From contig SEYY01021988.1 in NCBI GenBank assembly GCA_009176605.1, positions 1 to 22,500 on the forward strand: DNA of 22,500 nt. Reading direction: 5' to 3'. A program made the translations under genes and the position numbers. The DNA is from Armadillidium nasatum (Eukaryota > Arthropoda > Malacostraca > Isopoda > Armadillidiidae). Positions 10,186 to 22,500 of the stretch are shown here, in pieces (positions within the stretch are counted from its first letter, which is position 1; the number at the start of each line of letters is the position of its first letter). Below the pieces are notes generated by a model. It searched no databases. It saw only the letters and a list, made by a program, of their open reading frames with translations, and was not told the origin of the DNA.

Positions 10186-10964
10186 TCCCGGAATTAACAT
10201 TTCAAAGTGAAGATGCAAAAGTAGAGTCTGATAGTTGTTTACACTTTTCTAAACCTTCTTCGTCTTCGTTAAGTTTCTCTAATAGTATTAAAATGAAGAG
10301 AAGGAAAACGAATTATCATAAGAGAAATAAGAATGATGTGGTTCAAGCCCTTGGAAGTAATTGTCCTAAGAGGGTCGAATTTGCTGAAGACAGTTATGCA
10401 TGGAATATCGGCTACTCTCCTGAATTTAAAGAGTCGGTTCAAGGAGCTAGTTCTAATAAGCAAGGTAAAGATGGTTCTGAAGAAGGCAAGGAACAGAAGG
10501 CCGCACCTTCGCAGACGGCCAAGAACTCGATTACGTTGCTCAACCATCTTCGAAAAGGTGTGGAATTCAAGATGCTTGAAGAATCAGGCAACCCGCAATC
10601 AAAAACTTTCAAATTCAGCGTTATTGCTGGCGGGCAATGCTTTGAGGGAACACGTAGCAAAAAGAAATTGTCTAAGTCTGTTGCTGAGAAGGAACTTCGC
10701 ACATATTTCCCGCTTACATCACACCTTAATTTGCATATGTCGCAGAATCTAGCGGATAAAATTGTTAAGAATGTATGCGAGAAGCATACACTGACATCTG
10801 AAAAAACAAATCTTGTTCGCAGAAGAATTCAACAAACTAGACTATACAAATACAGAAGAAAAGGAAAAGTTGAGGCGAGAAAATACCAGATATTTTTGGA
10901 AAAGACCAAGTATGAAAATTCCAGAATTTTGATCGTGAATCAGAGGAGTGAAAAGTTAATTTAA
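10134..10964 (+). CDS. dsRNA-binding-domain protein (ADAR/NF90-type dsRBD) carried by the foldback element
   Basis: The first ATG is at 10293 (223 codons, stop TAA), but the frame is open from 10134 and probably belongs with the preceding one. Counting from 10293: residues 1-75 are basic and polar (starts MKRRKTNYHKRNK). Residues 79-138 form a dsRBD: first helix ITLLNHLRKGVEF, then EESGNPQSKTF in the loop position where the family has G-P-x-H (His replaced by Gln), a beta strand with GGQCFEGT, and the RNA-contacting helix start SKKKLSKSVAEKEL, equivalent to KKxAK. This most resembles the dsRBDs of ADAR editases and NF90/ILF3. Residues 153-178 (LADKIVKNVCEKHTLTSE, then RRR) resemble the segment that precedes the deaminase domain in ADARs, but the H-A-E zinc motif is absent. 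The tail is basic. The frame ends 33 bp before the right arm. The dsRBD is confident; the ADAR origin is inference. Confidence 0.8.
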   Translation, partial: SRNRGRGFGGEDPNIAVIPELTFQSEDAKVESDSCLHFSKPSSSSLSFSNSIKMKRRKTNYHKRNKNDVVQALGSNCPKRVEFAEDSYAWNIGYSPEFKESVQGASSNKQGKDGSEEGKEQKAAPSQTAKNSITLLNHLRKGVEFKMLEESGNPQSKTFKFSVIAGGQCFEGTRSKKKLSKSVAEKELRTYFPLTSHLNLHMSQNLADKIVKNVCEKHTLTSEKTNLVRRRIQQTRLYKYRRKGKVEARKYQIFLEKTKYENSRILIVNQRSEKLI

Positions 10965-10997
10965 GAAATTTATGGAATTTCTTCTCGAGAAGGGGCG

Positions 10998-14272
<3,275 letters not shown>

Positions 14273-14345
14273 TACATATATCGCAGAATATTATTCATAT
14301 TCCTGCAACCGTACGTGGGAAGGGAGAAATACTGGTTGAGGTTTC

Positions 14346-16275
<1,930 letters not shown>

Positions 16276-16369
16276 TTAATTTATTGAGTTAAGAAGATTT
16301 GTTCTTTTTTATCTGAAGAAACTAAACTCTTATAGCCTAATACAAAGGATAAAGTTTGTATATGAGTGA

Positions 16370-16897
16370 ATAGTCGTAAATTTATTTGAGGACAAAGATT
16401 GTATTTTGAAGGCCAAGGGTTGGATTTCAAATTGTATAAAGTTTGACTAAAATACGCACAATCCTGAAATGTTATCAAGATTTAATATTTTACCACATTA
16501 CTGATTTTGAAGAAACATGCTAAAGTACATCTTTGCCTAGATTCTACCTTAACGCATATAAGGAACCAAGGTGTTTGGATCCCTAAAGGAAGAGTGGCTA
16601 TAAAGAAAGTTTTGAAAGACTGCATGTTGCATAAGAAATAATGTAAAAGCATTCCAATATCCTAAATATACTAATATTCCTAAGCACCATATAATTAGTA
16701 AATCATTTTAAATTTGTAGCCATTCATTTCAAAGGTCATCTACCTGCTAAAAAATGCATACAATGACAAGTCTACAGTAGATAAAATGTATTATAATTTT
16801 CAATGCTTTAAAAATACAGCCATCCACCTAGATTTAGTGTGTGCATATTTTCTTTCAATTTTTCCAACGTTTCTGTAATCTATATGCCATCCCAAAT
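16370..16897 (+). pseudogene. Second, heavily decayed BEL/Pao integrase remnant
   Basis: No long frame remains, but pieces in register across frames match BEL/Pao elements and the first remnant in this window. They are NLFEDKDCILKAKG (about 16380), then LDSTLTHIRNQGVWIPKGR and VAIKKVLKDC in one 34-codon frame (16537-16641), which is the H2C2 zinc-binding region. HFKGHLPAKK (about 16727) matches the start of the integrase core, and AIHLDLV (about 16818-16838) its second strand. Further weak similarity (FCNLYAIP-like reading near 16873-16893) marks the end. Compare NLFLDDNDLLRTKGR in the first copy. The protease and RT parts are not visible upstream because LINE copy B adjoins at 16275. Confidence 0.65.
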
Positions 16898-19074
<2,177 letters not shown>

Positions 19075-19283
19075 AGGGGAAGGGGAGTAGCGCTCCGAGG
19101 CGATGAGATTACCCCCCCCATTGGGTATATGGGATGCTAAGGGTACTTCCCATCTCATCCCGGTGCCCAATGGTTCGTTCCATTTCGCGCTCACCTTCTT
19201 CCAAATCGGAGTAAACTCTCCTTCGCACACACAAAACATTAATACAGACACCCTTTAAAAAAAAAAAAAAAAAAAAAAACTAA

Positions 19284-20115
19284 ATGATGGCCTCAGCAAA
19301 AGTAGCCTCGGAGAAACCCCGGGGGGCGGCTTCCAAAAATAGCCCCTCATCCACCCCTTCCCCCATCACCGTTTGGGAGTTGGTGGCCTCCGGTGATGGG
19401 GTTGGTGCCACCAAGACACAGCTGCCGGCTTGTCCTGATGCAGGGTCTATTTTTTTCATTAATTTCTGCAACATTCGCGGTCTGCACTCTAATTTCCACT
19501 TTGTTGAACATCACCTCTCTTCTTCTAGACCTCACCTCTTATTCTTGACTGAAACTCAGATGTTTGAGCGTTCTGATAGCAAACCCTATTCTGTTTCCTC
19601 CTACTGTCTCTATCCTCAATTTTCAGCCAAAGGCGGTTGTTGTGCATACGTGCGCAACGATGTCGTTTGTTCTCGTGTCTCTAATTTGGAGTCTTCCGAA
19701 TTTTCCACCTTATGGCTTAGGCTCTCTTGCCATTCTACGACTAAATTCATTTGTTCTGTTTATCTTATCTTCTAATTCTACTGACTATCCTAAATTCTTC
19801 GACTATTTAAACTCCAAAATAGAGCACATTCTCTCTTCTTCTCCTTTCTCTGAAATCATCATATTAGGTGATTTCAATGTTCACCACCGCCAATGGCTTT
19901 CTTCTAGTTCTCATGATACAGCTGGTGAACGTGCCTTCCATTTCGCTATCCAAAACGACCTTGAGCAGTTGGTGCAGTACTCGTATCCCTGATCGTCTTT
20001 GAGATGAACCCAACATTCTAGACCTTTTCCTAACTTCTAATCCTTCTCCTTATACTGTTAAACACTTTTCTCCTTTGGGTTCCTCCGATCACCTTCTTAT
20101 CTCTGTATCCTCTTC
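19284..20115 (+). pseudogene. LINE copy C endonuclease region
   Basis: The frame opens at ATG 19284 (MMASAKVASE). Residues 59-67 (INFCNIRGL) and 88-92 (LTETQ) are the first two conserved blocks of the exonuclease-endonuclease-phosphatase fold, holding the Asn and the metal-binding Glu. A one-base insertion near 19768 shifts the frame. The domain resumes in the second frame with ILGDFNVHHRQW, the D-x-N block. A second frame change near 19980 and one stop follow, then ILDLFLTS and [11 protein letters not shown] (about 20079-20110), the final S-D-H block. All catalytic blocks therefore survive, spread over three frames. This domain nicks target DNA for target-primed reverse transcription. Confidence 0.85.
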
Positions 20116-20200
20116 TATATCTTCAAGTCTTCCGTAGGAAAGACCCCCTTCTATTGAAAGGAAACGTTTGTAGCGCTTCGGTGCCGCAAGCTGGTCCGAC

Positions 20201-20695
20201 TTGCGGTCGTTCTTCTTCGATTTCCAGTGGAATGATTATTGCTTCCGTGGGAGGGGTCCCTCGGAGTGTGCAGAATGCATTACCGAGGTGATTCTCTCTG
20301 GCATGGAGGGGTACAATCCATATTCTTTCTCTTCTACTAAACCTAACAAACCTTGGTTTAACTCTGCTTGTTCTCGCGCTATCCGCCGCAGGGATGTTGC
20401 CTTCAGGGATTACCGTCGTCTTCAAACTCCTGAAACTCACGCTTCTTATATTTCATCCCGGAATCGTGCAAAATCTATCCTTCGTAACACTAAAAACTCC
20501 TTTCTCCGTAGAAAATGCAATAATCTTTCTGGTCCCTCTTCTTCACGTTCTTTCTGGCATTTTGCAAAAAATGTCAACTCAAACTTTGCTTCTTCCTCTT
20601 TCCCTCCTTTAATATCTTCCGACGGCACAACTGCTGTTTTACCTTCTTCTAAGGCTGAACTCTTAGCTCAAACTTTTGCCTCTAATTCAACCTAG
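20201..20695 (+). pseudogene. LINE copy C linker between endonuclease and reverse transcriptase
   Basis: An open frame with KPNKPWFNSACSRAIRRRD, AFRDYRRLQTPETHASYIS and RAKSILRNTKNSFLRRK. This is the conserved W-[FW]-N/D and basic linker seen between EN and RT in many LINEs. Its 3' half is the sequence that recurs twice in inverse orientation at 14556-14903. Confidence 0.8.
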
Positions 20696-20699
20696 ACGA

Positions 20700-22482
<1,783 letters not shown>

Positions 22483-22500
22483 GAGAAGAAAAAACTAGTT

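Noticed and set aside
10134..10964. Endogenous viral origin for the dsRBD protein, as a viral silencing suppressor
   Set aside because: No other virus-like gene is nearby, and the domain looks closest to animal ADAR/NF90-type dsRBDs; kept only as an untested alternative.

Overview
This window looks like repeat-dense eukaryotic DNA, most likely from an arthropod and perhaps a crustacean. There is no bacterial-style gene packing. Eleven (TA)n arrays, long ATT arrays, non-LTR retrotransposon copies, degenerate BEL/Pao retrotransposons and tRNA-derived SINE-like remnants fill most of it. The taxonomic call is inference from repeat content only; I found no conserved host gene.

Layout. 448-1960 holds a BEL/Pao remnant (protease-like region joined to the H2C2 zinc-binding region and integrase start, with reverse transcriptase missing). 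1981-3015 is ATT-rich microsatellite with a duplicated unique block. 3143-4405 is a minus-strand LINE fragment (copy A) between two (TA)43 arrays. 4406-8906 is mostly unrecognised AT-rich DNA with a SINE-like tRNA head, a short tandem duplication and small palindromes. 8957-11844 is the most interesting part: a 2.9 kb element with very long terminal inverted repeats that carry arrays of a short palindromic motif. Two consecutive reading frames fill its middle, and the second encodes a clear double-stranded-RNA-binding domain (dsRBD). 11860-14781 is dominated by six TA arrays. 14556-16275 holds a LINE palindrome and LINE copy B, followed by a second BEL/Pao remnant (16370-16897). 16898-18940 shows nothing recognisable. 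19073-22351 is LINE copy C, nearly full length with endonuclease and reverse transcriptase, closed by another TA array.

Biological reading. Most of the window is decayed selfish DNA. The element at 8957-11844 is structurally a foldback-type transposon: long inverted repeats with internal subrepeats, 251 bp of each inner arm being identical by eye. Instead of a recognisable transposase it encodes a Ser/Glu-rich region and an ADAR/NF90-type dsRBD. An RNA spanning both arms would fold into a long dsRNA hairpin, and the protein inside is of a kind that binds dsRNA. This suggests, as inference only, a mobile element carrying its own dsRNA-binding factor, possibly shielding its hairpin RNA from RNA interference or editing. 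The two frames are now separated by a -1 frame change, so this copy may be inactive.

Every mobile element here abuts (TA)n on at least one side, which points to TA-array insertion preference, TA tails, or repeat growth at element ends.
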